Positions 51,908 through 61,699 of a DNA stretch of 64,000 bases are shown here, piece by piece. Below the pieces are notes generated by a model. That model ran no database searches and was not told where the DNA came from. It saw only the letters and a list, made by a program, of their open reading frames with translations. Position numbers and translations under genes: made by a program. Location: the NCBI GenBank assembly GCA_013377075.1, contig JACABD010000001.1, positions 92,211 to 156,210 on the forward strand, given 5' to 3'. Position 1 is the stretch's first letter. Each line of letters begins with the position of its first letter. The DNA is from Geobacteraceae bacterium. Lineage in GTDB: Bacteria > Desulfobacterota > Desulfuromonadia > Geobacterales > DSM-12255.

Positions 51908-53191
51908 ATGACAGATACAAAACTTAAGTTTGACACACTCGCGCTTCACGCCGGACAGGTAGCGGATTCACAGACACTTTCAAGAGCAGTCCCGATCTAC
52001 CAGACATCATCTTACGTCTTCAAAAGTTCGGAGCATGCGGCAAATCTCTTTGCCTTGAAGGAGCCCGGCAACATCTACACACGGCTTATGAATCCGACAA
52101 CCGATGTACTGGAGAAGCGGATTACCGAGCTTGATGGCGGCATTGCCGCCCTTGCCGTAGCTTCCGGGCAGGCTGCTATCACCTTTGCCGTACTCAACAT
52201 TGCCAAGGCAGGGCAGAATATTGTCTCGACAACATCGCTCTACGGCGGAACCTACAACCTTTTCCACTACACACTGCCACGTATGGGGATCGAGGTGAGG
52301 TTTGTTGACTCATCAAATGCCGAGAACGTTCGCGCTGCCATTGATGAAAATACCCGTCTTGTCTACACCGAATCGGTCGGTAATCCGAAGAACAATGTGG
52401 ATGATTTCCACGCCATAGCCGACATCGCCCATGCTGCCGGAATTCCCCTTATAGTTGACAATACCGTCACCACTCCGTACCTCTTCAAACCACTTGAACA
52501 TGGGGCAGACATTGTCGTTTACTCCCTGACAAAATTCATGAGTGGTCACGGAACCAGCATCGGCGGCGCCGTGGTCTCCGGAGGCAGCTTCCCCTGGAAC
52601 AACGGCAAATTTCCTGAACTGTCCGAGCCGGATCCATCCTACCACGGGCTCAATTACTTTGAGGCTCTCGGCAATCTCTCCTACATCATCAGAATGAGAA
52701 TTTCGCTGCTGCGCGATATCGGAGCCTGCATCTCGCCGTTCAACGCCTTCCAGATCATTCAGGGGATCGAGACCCTCCATCTGCGTATGCCTCGCCATGT
52801 GGAAAATGCCCGAAAGGTTGCCCAGTGGCTGCAGGATTCGCCTCTGGTTAGCTGGGTTAACTACCCTGGACTTACGGGGCATCCTGACCATGAGCGTGCA
52901 AAAAAGTACCTGCCAAAAGGTGAAGGGGCGATTATCGGTTTCGGCATCAAGGGTGGGGTAGCGGCCGGCAAGAAATTCATCGATTCGGTCAAGCTCCTTT
53001 CGCACCTTGCAAATATTGGTGATGCCAAGTCCCTTGTCATTCATCCCGCATCGACAACCCACCAGCAGCTTAGCGAGGCAGAGCAGATCTCTGCCGGTGT
53101 TTCACCGGATTTTATCAGGCTGTCGGTTGGACTTGAGGATATTGATGATATAATTGGAGATATTAATCAGGCGCTCAAGGCGGCTCAATAA
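51908..53191 (+). CDS. O-acetylhomoserine sulfhydrylase (Cys/Met metabolism PLP enzyme)
   Basis: [10 protein letters not shown]...[33 protein letters not shown]. Confidence 0.94.
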   Translation: MTDTKLKFDTLALHAGQVADSQTLSRAVPIYQTSSYVFKSSEHAANLFALKEPGNIYTRLMNPTTDVLEKRITELDGGIAALAVASGQAAITFAVLNIAKAGQNIVSTTSLYGGTYNLFHYTLPRMGIEVRFVDSSNAENVRAAIDENTRLVYTESVGNPKNNVDDFHAIADIAHAAGIPLIVDNTVTTPYLFKPLEHGADIVVYSLTKFMSGHGTSIGGAVVSGGSFPWNNGKFPELSEPDPSYHGLNYFEALGNLSYIIRMRISLLRDIGACISPFNAFQIIQGIETLHLRMPRHVENARKVAQWLQDSPLVSWVNYPGLTGHPDHERAKKYLPKGEGAIIGFGIKGGVAAGKKFIDSVKLLSHLANIGDAKSLVIHPASTTHQQLSEAEQISAGVSPDFIRLSVGLEDIDDIIGDINQALKAAQ

Positions 53192-53208
53192 ATTCAAGGA
53201 GAGTAATA

Positions 53209-53892
53209 ATGATTCAACTGAAGAGACTGGCAACATTATCCGCAATTGCATTAATCATGGGTTCATCAGCAGCATTTGCGCTTGATGCTCCAAAGACAGA
53301 CGATGAGAAAACTTTGTATACAATCGGTCTTATTGTGGCAAAACAGCTAAGCGTATTCAGTCTTTCGGCAGATGAGTTTGAGCGTGTAAAGCAGGGGATG
53401 ACTGATGGTGTCACTGCTGCGAAACCGGCTGTTGAAATTGCTGAATTCAACAACAAGGTCCAGGAATTTGCCAAGGCCCGCAGAAAGGCGCAGGGTGATA
53501 AGCAGGCTGCTGCCGGTAAAGAGTTCATTGATATGTCAGCAAAAGAGAAAGGCGCTGTGAAAACCGATTCAGGTCTTGTCTATCTGTCGCTTAAGGATGG
53601 GGTCGGTGATAGCCCTACGGCAACCGATACAGTAAAGGTTCACTACAAAGGTACGCTCCCTGACGGCAGGGAGTTTGACAGTTCGTATAAGCGCAACAAA
53701 CCGATTGATTTCAAGCTTGACGGCGTAATCAAATGCTGGACAGAGGGTGTGCAGAAGATGAAACCCGGCGGAAAGGCCAAGCTTGTCTGTCCTGCTTCCC
53801 TTGCCTATGGCGATACTGGCGCAGGTGAAATGATTCTTCCCGGAGCAACTCTTGCCTTTGAGGTCGAACTGCTTGAGGTTGTTAAAAAGTAG
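53209..53892 (+). CDS. FKBP-type peptidyl-prolyl isomerase, FkpA/Mip-like
   Basis: Signal peptide; VKVHYKGTLPDGREFDSSYKRNKPIDF; GAGEMILPGATLAFEVELLEV. Confidence 0.93.
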   Translation: MIQLKRLATLSAIALIMGSSAAFALDAPKTDDEKTLYTIGLIVAKQLSVFSLSADEFERVKQGMTDGVTAAKPAVEIAEFNNKVQEFAKARRKAQGDKQAAAGKEFIDMSAKEKGAVKTDSGLVYLSLKDGVGDSPTATDTVKVHYKGTLPDGREFDSSYKRNKPIDFKLDGVIKCWTEGVQKMKPGGKAKLVCPASLAYGDTGAGEMILPGATLAFEVELLEVVKK

Positions 53893-53903
53893 ACACTCAT
53901 AAA

Positions 53904-55352
53904 ATGCCATTGCTCCCCATCGAAAACGCAGATACCAGCCGTGCCCCGATCTTATTAAGATCTGGGTACGGCTGGGCTGCAAATCCGGTTACAATCTACC
54001 TGCTTGTCCTGGTAACAGTCTTTACTCTTGATGCCCTGGAAACCTGGACTACTCCGGCATTCTTTCCATTTCTTCTGCACTTCCCCCATAAATACTATGA
54101 TCCTGTACTGACTACGCTTTTTGTCGCTCCGGTCCTCTGGTGGTTGGTGTTCAGGCCGCTTTATCGAGACCTCGTTGACGCAACTGTGCGCAATGAAGCA
54201 GTAAAATCTCAAGTGGTGGATGCGATTGTCACAATCGATATGCAGGGGGTAATCATATCATTCAACCCTGCCGCCGAGAGGATTTTCGGTTACTTTCCTG
54301 AAGAGATCAGCGGTAAAAAAGCAGCCGTGCTTTTCTGCGATTCATCACTTGACGCCGCAAACCTTGGGGTTCTTGCTGATGCGAAAGAGGTCTCGATCCC
54401 GTTGATCCATGAAGTCACCTGTCACCGGAAAGACGGACATGTCTTGCGCCTTGAGATTTCGGTCAGCCGCCTGCTGGTTGCCGGTATGCCACAATTCCTG
54501 GTTATTATGCGGGACATTACCAAGCGGCTAAGAATGGAGCGTGAAGCACGTGAGATCCAGGCAAGACTTATCCAGACCAACAAGATGGTCTCTCTAGGGC
54601 TAATGGTTTCCGGGGTGGCCCATGAAGTGAATAATCCCAACAACTACATCCTTTCAAATGCCCAGTTAATGGAACGCTCCTGTGGTGATATTATAAAAGT
54701 ATTGCGCGAGTATCAGAAGGAAAACGGTGAGTTCTTGATTGGAGGGCTTCCTTTTAATGAAATGGAGCAGCATTTTCCCGAAATGATATCCGGGATTATC
54801 GACGGGACTCAGCGCATCAACGGCATAATTAACGAACTGAAAACTTTTGCCCGCCAGGGCTCAGAGGATAACTTTGAGGAGATGAACCTTAATCTGGCGG
54901 TGAAGGCGGCGTTGATGATTATCAGGAATCAGGTGAGCAAATATACGAATAATTTTACCGTGCACCTCGACGATAACCTGCCAAAGATAATCGGCAACAG
55001 CCAGCAGATCGGTCAGGTGGTCATTAACCTGCTCATGAATGCCTGTCAGGCTGTTCCCGATGAAACGTCAGCCATCAGCCTATTGACCTGGTTTGATGAT
55101 GCCTCTGCGGAGGTTGTCATTACAATAGCTGATGAAGGAGGCGGTATCCCTGTAGAGTTGACCAAGCGGGTTCTGGAACCGTTTTTTTCCACAAAAACCG
55201 GCAGCGGCGGTACTGGCCTGGGTCTGTCTATTTCAAACACAATTATCAAAGGACATTCGGGCCGCCTGATTTTTCATTCAGCGCCGGGTACGGGTACGAT
55301 CTTTGAGGCAAGATTGCCGGTTGTAAAACAATCAGGAGAGGATACGCAGTGA
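53904..55352 (+). CDS. Membrane PAS-domain sensor histidine kinase
   Basis: TM segments; PAS; GVAHEVNNPNNYILSNAQLM; GGTGLGLSISNTIIKGHSG. Confidence 0.92.
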   Translation: MPLLPIENADTSRAPILLRSGYGWAANPVTIYLLVLVTVFTLDALETWTTPAFFPFLLHFPHKYYDPVLTTLFVAPVLWWLVFRPLYRDLVDATVRNEAVKSQVVDAIVTIDMQGVIISFNPAAERIFGYFPEEISGKKAAVLFCDSSLDAANLGVLADAKEVSIPLIHEVTCHRKDGHVLRLEISVSRLLVAGMPQFLVIMRDITKRLRMEREAREIQARLIQTNKMVSLGLMVSGVAHEVNNPNNYILSNAQLMERSCGDIIKVLREYQKENGEFLIGGLPFNEMEQHFPEMISGIIDGTQRINGIINELKTFARQGSEDNFEEMNLNLAVKAALMIIRNQVSKYTNNFTVHLDDNLPKIIGNSQQIGQVVINLLMNACQAVPDETSAISLLTWFDDASAEVVITIADEGGGIPVELTKRVLEPFFSTKTGSGGTGLGLSISNTIIKGHSGRLIFHSAPGTGTIFEARLPVVKQSGEDTQ

Positions 55353-56746
55353 CCTATACAAAGCTGGTAGTTATTGTCGACGACGAAGAATTGACCCTTA
55401 AATCCTCAAAACGGTGTCTTCAGGGAAATGGTATAACCAATCTGGCGCTCATTTCAGATTCCCTTGCAGTACTCCCTTTTCTGGAGTCAAATCCGGTCTC
55501 TGTTCTGGTCCTTGATTTGAATATGCCTAAACTGTCAGGTCTTGAACTGCTGCCGCGCATTATCGAGAAGTATCCGTACATCCCGGTCATCTTCATGACT
55601 GCCAGTGATGAGATATCGAACGTAATCGAGTGCATGAAGGCCGGTGCATTTGATTATCTTGTTAAGCCGGTCGAGTCTAGTCGTTTTGTCGCAACAGTCA
55701 AAAAGGCGCTTGAACTCTGTGATATGTCGCACGAACTTTCATTACTCAAGCAGCAGCTGCTCTCCGGTAGCCTGGAAAATCCGTCAGCCTTCTCGGCCAT
55801 CATTTTCAGGAACAGGAGGATGAAGGCTCTTCTCCAGTATATAGAGGTTGTTGCACCGACTCGTCAGCCTATCATGATCTCAGGAGAGACCGGCACCGGT
55901 AAAGAGTTGATTGCCAGGGCGATTCACGATGTGAGCGGTTGCCGGGGTGAGTTTGTGGCAGTCAATGTCGCCGGTCTTGATGATAACATGTTCTCAGATA
56001 CTCTTTTCGGGCACAAAAAAGGGGCGTTCACCGGTGCAGAGCTGGCCCGTGAAGGGCTCATTGCAAAGGCTGCCGGCGGCACACTTTTTCTGGATGAGAT
56101 AGGTGACCTTTCCGAAACTTCACAGATAAAACTGCTGCGGCTCATGCAGGAGAAGGAGTACTATCAGGTAGGTTCGGATATTGTAAAAAAGAGTGATGCC
56201 CGGATCCTGCTTGCCAGCAACAAGGACCTGCCCGAACAGATAAAACAGGGTAAATTTCGAAATGATCTTTATTACCGGCTTAGAGCACATCAGGTAAATA
56301 TTCCTCCTTTACGGGATAGAATCGATGATCTGCCAATTCTTTTCGAGCATTTTCTTGAATGTGCTGTCAAAACATTCTCCAAACCAAAGCCGACTGTTTC
56401 TTTGCAGCAGATGACGGCATTTAGTCACTATGATTTCCCCGGCAATATCAGAGAGCTTGAGGCAATTGTATTTGATGCTGTTGCCAGGCATCAGACAGGT
56501 GATATAACCATCGATATTCCTGGTCAGTGGCAATCAGGCGAGCCCTCGGATCAGGGTGTCGTAGTTGATCCCGGGAATCCTTTCGTCAAGATTTTCGGGA
56601 AGTTTCCAACCCTGGAGCAGGTGGAAGGGTATATGATTGAAGAAGCTATGAAAGTCACTGCCGGGAACCAGGGTATGGCAGCACATATGCTCGGAATCAG
56701 CCGACAGACTCTGAATAAAAGGGTCGGCGAAAAAGTTAAAGCCTGA
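55349..56746 (+). CDS. NtrC-family sigma54-dependent response regulator
   Basis: Receiver; ISGETGTGKELIARAIHDVSG; GAFTGA; C-terminal HTH. Confidence 0.95.
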   Translation: MTYTKLVVIVDDEELTLKSSKRCLQGNGITNLALISDSLAVLPFLESNPVSVLVLDLNMPKLSGLELLPRIIEKYPYIPVIFMTASDEISNVIECMKAGAFDYLVKPVESSRFVATVKKALELCDMSHELSLLKQQLLSGSLENPSAFSAIIFRNRRMKALLQYIEVVAPTRQPIMISGETGTGKELIARAIHDVSGCRGEFVAVNVAGLDDNMFSDTLFGHKKGAFTGAELAREGLIAKAAGGTLFLDEIGDLSETSQIKLLRLMQEKEYYQVGSDIVKKSDARILLASNKDLPEQIKQGKFRNDLYYRLRAHQVNIPPLRDRIDDLPILFEHFLECAVKTFSKPKPTVSLQQMTAFSHYDFPGNIRELEAIVFDAVARHQTGDITIDIPGQWQSGEPSDQGVVVDPGNPFVKIFGKFPTLEQVEGYMIEEAMKVTAGNQGMAAHMLGISRQTLNKRVGEKVKA

Positions 56747-57728
56747 AAGTCGTCGTGAAAATCCTTATCAGGACAATCATCGCAAACAATGAATTTAAGA
56801 TCACGCTTGTTCCAGCGGCTCGCCGCTGGAACTGAGGTATTATTCCCGCAAGAGTACCAATCGACTTGAACTTTTCAGCAGCTCCTGCTGCCACTCCGGA
56901 AATCACCCCGCCGATCAACAATCCATACAGAAGATAACCGATGTAGCCGTACTCTTTTTGCAGAATGCAGAACGGGCAGTGATGGGTCGGTAGTTCGTAG
57001 AAATAAAGTGATATGAATGAGATGAGCGCAGCTATCGATATCAGGAATTGCCCTGCCGTTCCGGTTGCGAACAGATACCAGCCCCTTCCCTTTATCACTG
57101 CCAGCAGTCCGCAGACTAAATACGCTCCAAAAAAGGCGGCATAGAGGATCATCGCCGTTTGTGCCGGCAGGCCAGCAAGCTCTCCGGCGATGCCGCGTTT
57201 TTCGGGGCTGAAGAGTGAGCCGCAACAGGAAGTTATCAGGTCTGCTTTGAGGTTGGCAAAATAGCTGAACTGCAGCACTGTCTCAGCGGTTAACAGAACC
57301 GCCAGCAGCAGCAGCAGCCGGTATTTCCATTTGATGAGCGGATAATCGTAGCCTTTATTATCAATATGGTTAAAGGTCAGCCAGACGCCGCAGAAGACAG
57401 CGTTGGAGAGTTTCAGGGTCAGCAGGGGGTAGCCGTAAACGTTCGCTCCGAGGCTGCCGGCAGCGCACATCGCCCCGGTAAAAAGATTATGGATCGAATC
57501 GGCTGTATAGATGAGCAGGAAGAACGAGAGTATCTGGAAGAACAGCGTATAACCGAGGATGGTTGAGATCAGGTAGGTTCGTCGTTCCAATCCCAGCTGC
57601 AGCTCGCTGCCGCTCCCCATATCCCATTTGAGAATTATCTTCAAGCCGTAATACGAGGCATACAGGCTCATTGCGGTGATCATGAACGACGACAACAGGA
57701 GCGACATGACCGCAGGATGCTGGATCAT
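56736..57728 (-). CDS. Polytopic membrane protein with conserved-looking HHCPFCILQ motif
   Basis: Several TM segments; LPTHHCPFCILQKEYGYIGYLLYGLLIGG; overlaps the ABC ATPase gene by ATGA. Confidence 0.8.
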   Translation of the reverse strand: MIQHPAVMSLLLSSFMITAMSLYASYYGLKIILKWDMGSGSELQLGLERRTYLISTILGYTLFFQILSFFLLIYTADSIHNLFTGAMCAAGSLGANVYGYPLLTLKLSNAVFCGVWLTFNHIDNKGYDYPLIKWKYRLLLLLAVLLTAETVLQFSYFANLKADLITSCCGSLFSPEKRGIAGELAGLPAQTAMILYAAFFGAYLVCGLLAVIKGRGWYLFATGTAGQFLISIAALISFISLYFYELPTHHCPFCILQKEYGYIGYLLYGLLIGGVISGVAAGAAEKFKSIGTLAGIIPQFQRRAAGTSVILNSLFAMIVLIRIFTTTFRL

Positions 57729-58450
57729 GGCTGTCCCTGATCGACAATCTGGCCGTCTCGCATCTCTATCACCCGGTCTGCCAGCGGGTCAGTGAAGACG
57801 ATCGGGTCATGACTGGCAATAACCACGGTGCGCCCCTCCTTCCGGAACCCGGCAACCAGGTCCATGAACTCTCTGGAGAGGCGGCTGTCAAGGTGCGCGG
57901 TCGGTTCATCGGCGATTATCAGCTCCGGATCGTTTATGAGCGCCCTGGCAATGGCCACCCGCTGCATTTCACCGCCGGAGAGCCATTCGACCTTCGAATC
58001 CGCATGACGGGAGATGCCGAACTGCTCCAGCAATCCGGCCGCCCTTCTTCTGAAGTCAGCGTAGTTTTCTCCGGTCGGAAAGGCGGGGAGGGTGATGTTC
58101 TCAATAACGCTGATACCGCGGACCAGGTTGAACTGCTGAAAGATAAAGCCGAAGTTCCGCCGACGGATCTCGGTGAGGAATCGTTCCGGCAGGCTGGAAA
58201 TGTCGAGGGATTCCGCCTCAGAACCCTGGGCCATGAAAGATGTCCGGACACCGTGAAGCTTTATCCGTCCGGAACTGGGCCTGTTCATGCAGCCGACCAG
58301 TGACAGCAGGGTGGTCTTGCCCGAACCGCTCGGCCCTTTCAGAATCGTCAATTCTCCCCTTCGTATGACCAGGTTTACCTTGTCAAGAGCCAGGAATTCA
58401 TTCGGTTTGCCCGTGTTGAAGGATTTGCTGACCTCAAGCATCTCTATCAT
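57725..58450 (-). CDS. ABC transporter ATPase, LolD/MacB-like
   Basis: LKGPSGSGKTTLLSLVGCMNRPSSG; LSGGEMQRVAIARALINDPELIIADEPTAHLD. Confidence 0.94.
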   Translation of the reverse strand: MIEMLEVSKSFNTGKPNEFLALDKVNLVIRRGELTILKGPSGSGKTTLLSLVGCMNRPSSGRIKLHGVRTSFMAQGSEAESLDISSLPERFLTEIRRRNFGFIFQQFNLVRGISVIENITLPAFPTGENYADFRRRAAGLLEQFGISRHADSKVEWLSGGEMQRVAIARALINDPELIIADEPTAHLDSRLSREFMDLVAGFRKEGRTVVIASHDPIVFTDPLADRVIEMRDGQIVDQGQP

Positions 58451-58451
58451 G

Positions 58452-59588
58452 CTATGACCTCATGGCGCTGTCTGCGTCAGTTGTGGCAGTAAGCCAGGAG
58501 GGTAGGATGGTCGCGGCAGTATACGGCATGACCGTCAGGAAGAAGAGGGTGGAGAGCTGATACAGGTCGATATGCGGCTTGAGCCTAAAGGCCGGGTAGA
58601 GAACGCTCCACCCTTTCAGCACCGGTGCAAACAGCGGTGCCGAGAAGAAAAAGACATGGATGTAGGCAGCCGCGACCCCGAGGAGGAATGCCGACAGGGA
58701 GACAGCGGATCCCTCCCAAAATTTCAGGAGCAGAATGTCAGACGTTTCCCAACCGATCGATTTGAGGATGCCGGTCTCACGTTTTTCTTCGGCTGAAAGT
58801 CCGGCCGCCTTGTCCCAGGCGAAGATGACAAAGGAGAGGATTGAGATAAGCAGGATTGTTACCATAAGCCCGCCGCGCCAGTCGAAGATGGAATCATAGG
58901 TCCTGAGTATTTCGCTTTTCAGGATCGGTCGGCTATTCGGAATCATCTCGGCGATCTTGCCGGCTATAGTGATGGTTTCACGAGGGTTGGCAACGGTTAC
59001 GGCAAGATCAGTCGCCGCATCTTCAGGAAAGCCGAACAGTAGGGTAAAATCACGGGGCGCCATCAGGATCATGTCCGAGGCGAGCAGCTCCGATTCATAG
59101 GGGAGAACCTCTTTGACATTCAGAAGGAGCGGGGTGTTCTGCGCGTTGCGCAGGGTAAATATGTCCCCTGCTGCAATCCGCTGATTTCTGGCTACCCCCT
59201 GACCGATGATCGCATTCCCCGAGTCGTAGCCAAGAGCAGTATCGACCATGACGGTATAATTCGCCCCGAAAACTGGGTCAAAGTAGTACCCCCATTGTCG
59301 CGGTGCTACCTCCGTAACCCCCCGTATGGCGGCAATGCGTTCCATGTTGCTGGTCTTGATGAGGTCATGTCTGCCGGCCATCAGCTGCTGGACGACAATG
59401 TCCGGTGCATCCTTGAGCAGCAGGGCTGCTTCCCGCTTCAGCGACTGGACAAAAAAGATCAGCGACGCGACCAGGGCGACGATCAAGGTGTACAGCAGGA
59501 GCAGGGAGATGTTTTTCAGCCGTCTTCTCAGGAGCGATGAAATGGCAAAATCGAGGACGTTCCGCTGCCGGTTTATGAAATGGCTCAT
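58452..59588 (-). CDS. FtsX/MacB-like ABC permease
   Basis: N-terminal TM, large extracytoplasmic domain, three C-terminal TM; KRETGILKSIGWETSDILLLKFWEG. Confidence 0.9.
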   Translation of the reverse strand: MSHFINRQRNVLDFAISSLLRRRLKNISLLLLYTLIVALVASLIFFVQSLKREAALLLKDAPDIVVQQLMAGRHDLIKTSNMERIAAIRGVTEVAPRQWGYYFDPVFGANYTVMVDTALGYDSGNAIIGQGVARNQRIAAGDIFTLRNAQNTPLLLNVKEVLPYESELLASDMILMAPRDFTLLFGFPEDAATDLAVTVANPRETITIAGKIAEMIPNSRPILKSEILRTYDSIFDWRGGLMVTILLISILSFVIFAWDKAAGLSAEEKRETGILKSIGWETSDILLLKFWEGSAVSLSAFLLGVAAAYIHVFFFSAPLFAPVLKGWSVLYPAFRLKPHIDLYQLSTLFFLTVMPYTAATILPSWLTATTDADSAMRS

Positions 59589-59947
59589 CTGCTGCTCCCG
59601 CTCATTTTTGGCGGCATGAGAATCGATCCTGAAGGAAAATGGTCAAATGCTGCAGGATGTTCCTGAAACGCGGCGTGATTGTCAGCCATGGCAGGATGGC
59701 GGGTATAGCGCGCTTCGGTAAAGAGGCAGAGGTCGGTTAGCTTGAGTCTGCCGGCAAGTGCTCTATCAGCTGTGGCGAACGAACGCTGCCCGGATAAAGC
59801 ATGAACTGCCAGAAGCAGCAGGATAACAATACTCGTTGTTGTGAAGGCGAAGAATGCGGTTGAATTGCGGATGATGTCCTCCCGATCGTCCCTGCTTTGT
59901 ATGATTCGAGTGTATATCCTTTGTCCGGTTGTGTCAAAGGGAGCCAT
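59585..59947 (-). CDS. Small single-TM protein with periplasmic tail
   Basis: TM FFAFTTTSIVILLLLAVHAL; LTDLCLFTEARYTRHPAMADNHAAFQEHPAAFDHFPSGSI; overlaps permease start by ATGA. Confidence 0.75.
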   Translation of the reverse strand: MAPFDTTGQRIYTRIIQSRDDREDIIRNSTAFFAFTTTSIVILLLLAVHALSGQRSFATADRALAGRLKLTDLCLFTEARYTRHPAMADNHAAFQEHPAAFDHFPSGSILMPPKMSGSSR

Positions 59948-59970
59948 TCTTTCATAGTGGCGATTTAAGA

Positions 59971-60000
59971 AAGGGTGGGTTGCATAAGCAACACACCCTT
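59971..60000. other. Near-perfect hairpin upstream of the four-gene operon
   Basis: AAGGGTG-g-GTTGC-ATAA-GCAAC-a-CACCCTT. Confidence 0.8.
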
Positions 60001-60516
60001 CCTATGGACAGTAACTTTTCAGTATGGACAGATTAATCAGTATGTAATCCGTATGCCCCAGAAGTTTTCTTCTGATGTTTTGTCATGGTCAGCGTACAAT
60101 TGGGTTATACTTTCGAAGTGATGTGAATGTCAATTAACTTATCTAGAGATAATTACAACCATGAGGTAATTAGTCCGTTAAATAACGTAGGTGAGGTGTA
60201 TGGGCTGACAGTACAGATTTTTTACTTTACCAGTACAATGTGCTAATTATATTTCTATATGATGTCTTGAATCCGATCAGTGTTCAATAACAATACTAAA
60301 ATTTTTAAATTGAGCAAAAGTTGACAGCCTTTAAATCGAAGGGAGCTCTAAGAGTGTCCCCCCACTGAAAAATGGCACCCGATGTTGCTTCTCCCTAAGT
60401 ACGATCATCTAATTATATTTAACTTTGCGTACGATTTCAGTTATTTACGTTGACTAAGCCGTTGGATAATGGTAATTAGGACGACCCGAAAAACTCATTA
60501 ATTTACAGGTGACCGC

Positions 60517-61590
60517 ATGACCCGTATTATTCATAACAGCAGCGCTTTTCTCCTGGCCGGGATTCTTTCCCTGGCTGTTGCCGGCTGCGCAAAATTCAAC
60601 GATCTCCCCCACGGCACCATCAAAGAGGTCGGCTCAGGCGTCATCAGTTCGAACAGTTCCGCCGTGACCGAGCGGGAGAGTGTCGTCCTTGCTCAGGAAA
60701 AACCGGAAGCACCACCCTCCCTTGATTATGTCATCGGCATCGGCGACGTGGTCCAGGTTTCCGTGGCCGGCAAACCCGAATTTAACGCACTTTCCACAAC
60801 CGCCAGCAGCAAGGTCAACGGCAGCCGGGTGGACGGCAACGGCGCTATCCATCTCCCCTTTCTCGGCGCAGTCAAGGTCGCCGGGCTGACCATCACTCAG
60901 GCACGGGAGCGGCTCCAGGAAGGGCTGCAGAAATATTTCAAGGAACCATGGGTTCTTGTTGAGGTAGCTGAGTATCACAGCCAGCCGTTGTACCTGCTCG
61001 GCCAGTTCAGAAGCTCCGGGACCTATTATCTCGACCGTCCCCTGACCCTGGTGCAGGGACTTTCACTCGGTAGCGGTTTTGATGCGACCGCGAACCTGCG
61101 CGGCGCAAGGATCAGCAGGGGGGGGAGGATCATGCGGATCGATCTTGCCGACCTGCTCCTTAGTGGCGATGCACGCCAGAACATCTGGCTGCAGGGGGGG
61201 GACACCATCTATATCCCTGATAACCGCACCCAGCAGGTCTTTGTTTTCGGTGCAGTCAAGAAGTCGGGGCCGGTGCCGGTGCCTAACACGGGGCTCAATC
61301 TTGCCCAGGTGATCGCCGCTGCTGACTTCAGGGATGCCGGATTTGACATGAACCATCTCCGGATCATCCGTTCCATCTCTCCTACCAGGGGGGAACTGCT
61401 CGTTGTTGATTACGAAAAAATACTCCGCGGCGAAGCTGTGCCGCTGCAGCTGCAGGACGGGGATATCGTCTATGTGCCGAAGAACTCATTCGGCGGCTGG
61501 AATGATGCCATTGCCGAGATACTGCCCTCGTTGCAGGCCGTCAGCGCTATACTGCAGCCGTTCGTGACGATAAAGTATCTTAATCAATGA
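60517..61590 (+). CDS. Polysaccharide export outer-membrane lipoprotein (Wza-like, SLBB)
   Basis: Lipobox AVAGCAKF; YVIGIGDVVQVSVAGKPEF; repeated SLBB-type segments. Confidence 0.92.
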   Translation: MTRIIHNSSAFLLAGILSLAVAGCAKFNDLPHGTIKEVGSGVISSNSSAVTERESVVLAQEKPEAPPSLDYVIGIGDVVQVSVAGKPEFNALSTTASSKVNGSRVDGNGAIHLPFLGAVKVAGLTITQARERLQEGLQKYFKEPWVLVEVAEYHSQPLYLLGQFRSSGTYYLDRPLTLVQGLSLGSGFDATANLRGARISRGGRIMRIDLADLLLSGDARQNIWLQGGDTIYIPDNRTQQVFVFGAVKKSGPVPVPNTGLNLAQVIAAADFRDAGFDMNHLRIIRSISPTRGELLVVDYEKILRGEAVPLQLQDGDIVYVPKNSFGGWNDAIAEILPSLQAVSAILQPFVTIKYLNQ

Positions 61591-61699
61591 AGCTGTCAAC
61601 GCGCCAGCAACAGATACGTACCCTGGTTTTCGGCTGTTTTCCTGGAACAGATAACCATAACACAGCACTTATAATTCAACACTCAAAACTGGATTCCAT

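Noticed and set aside
60373-60388. sigma54-like promoter TGGCACCCGATGTTGC upstream of the EPS locus
   Set aside because: The GG-to-GC spacing is 11 instead of the required 10 nt, so it is unlikely to be functional as read.
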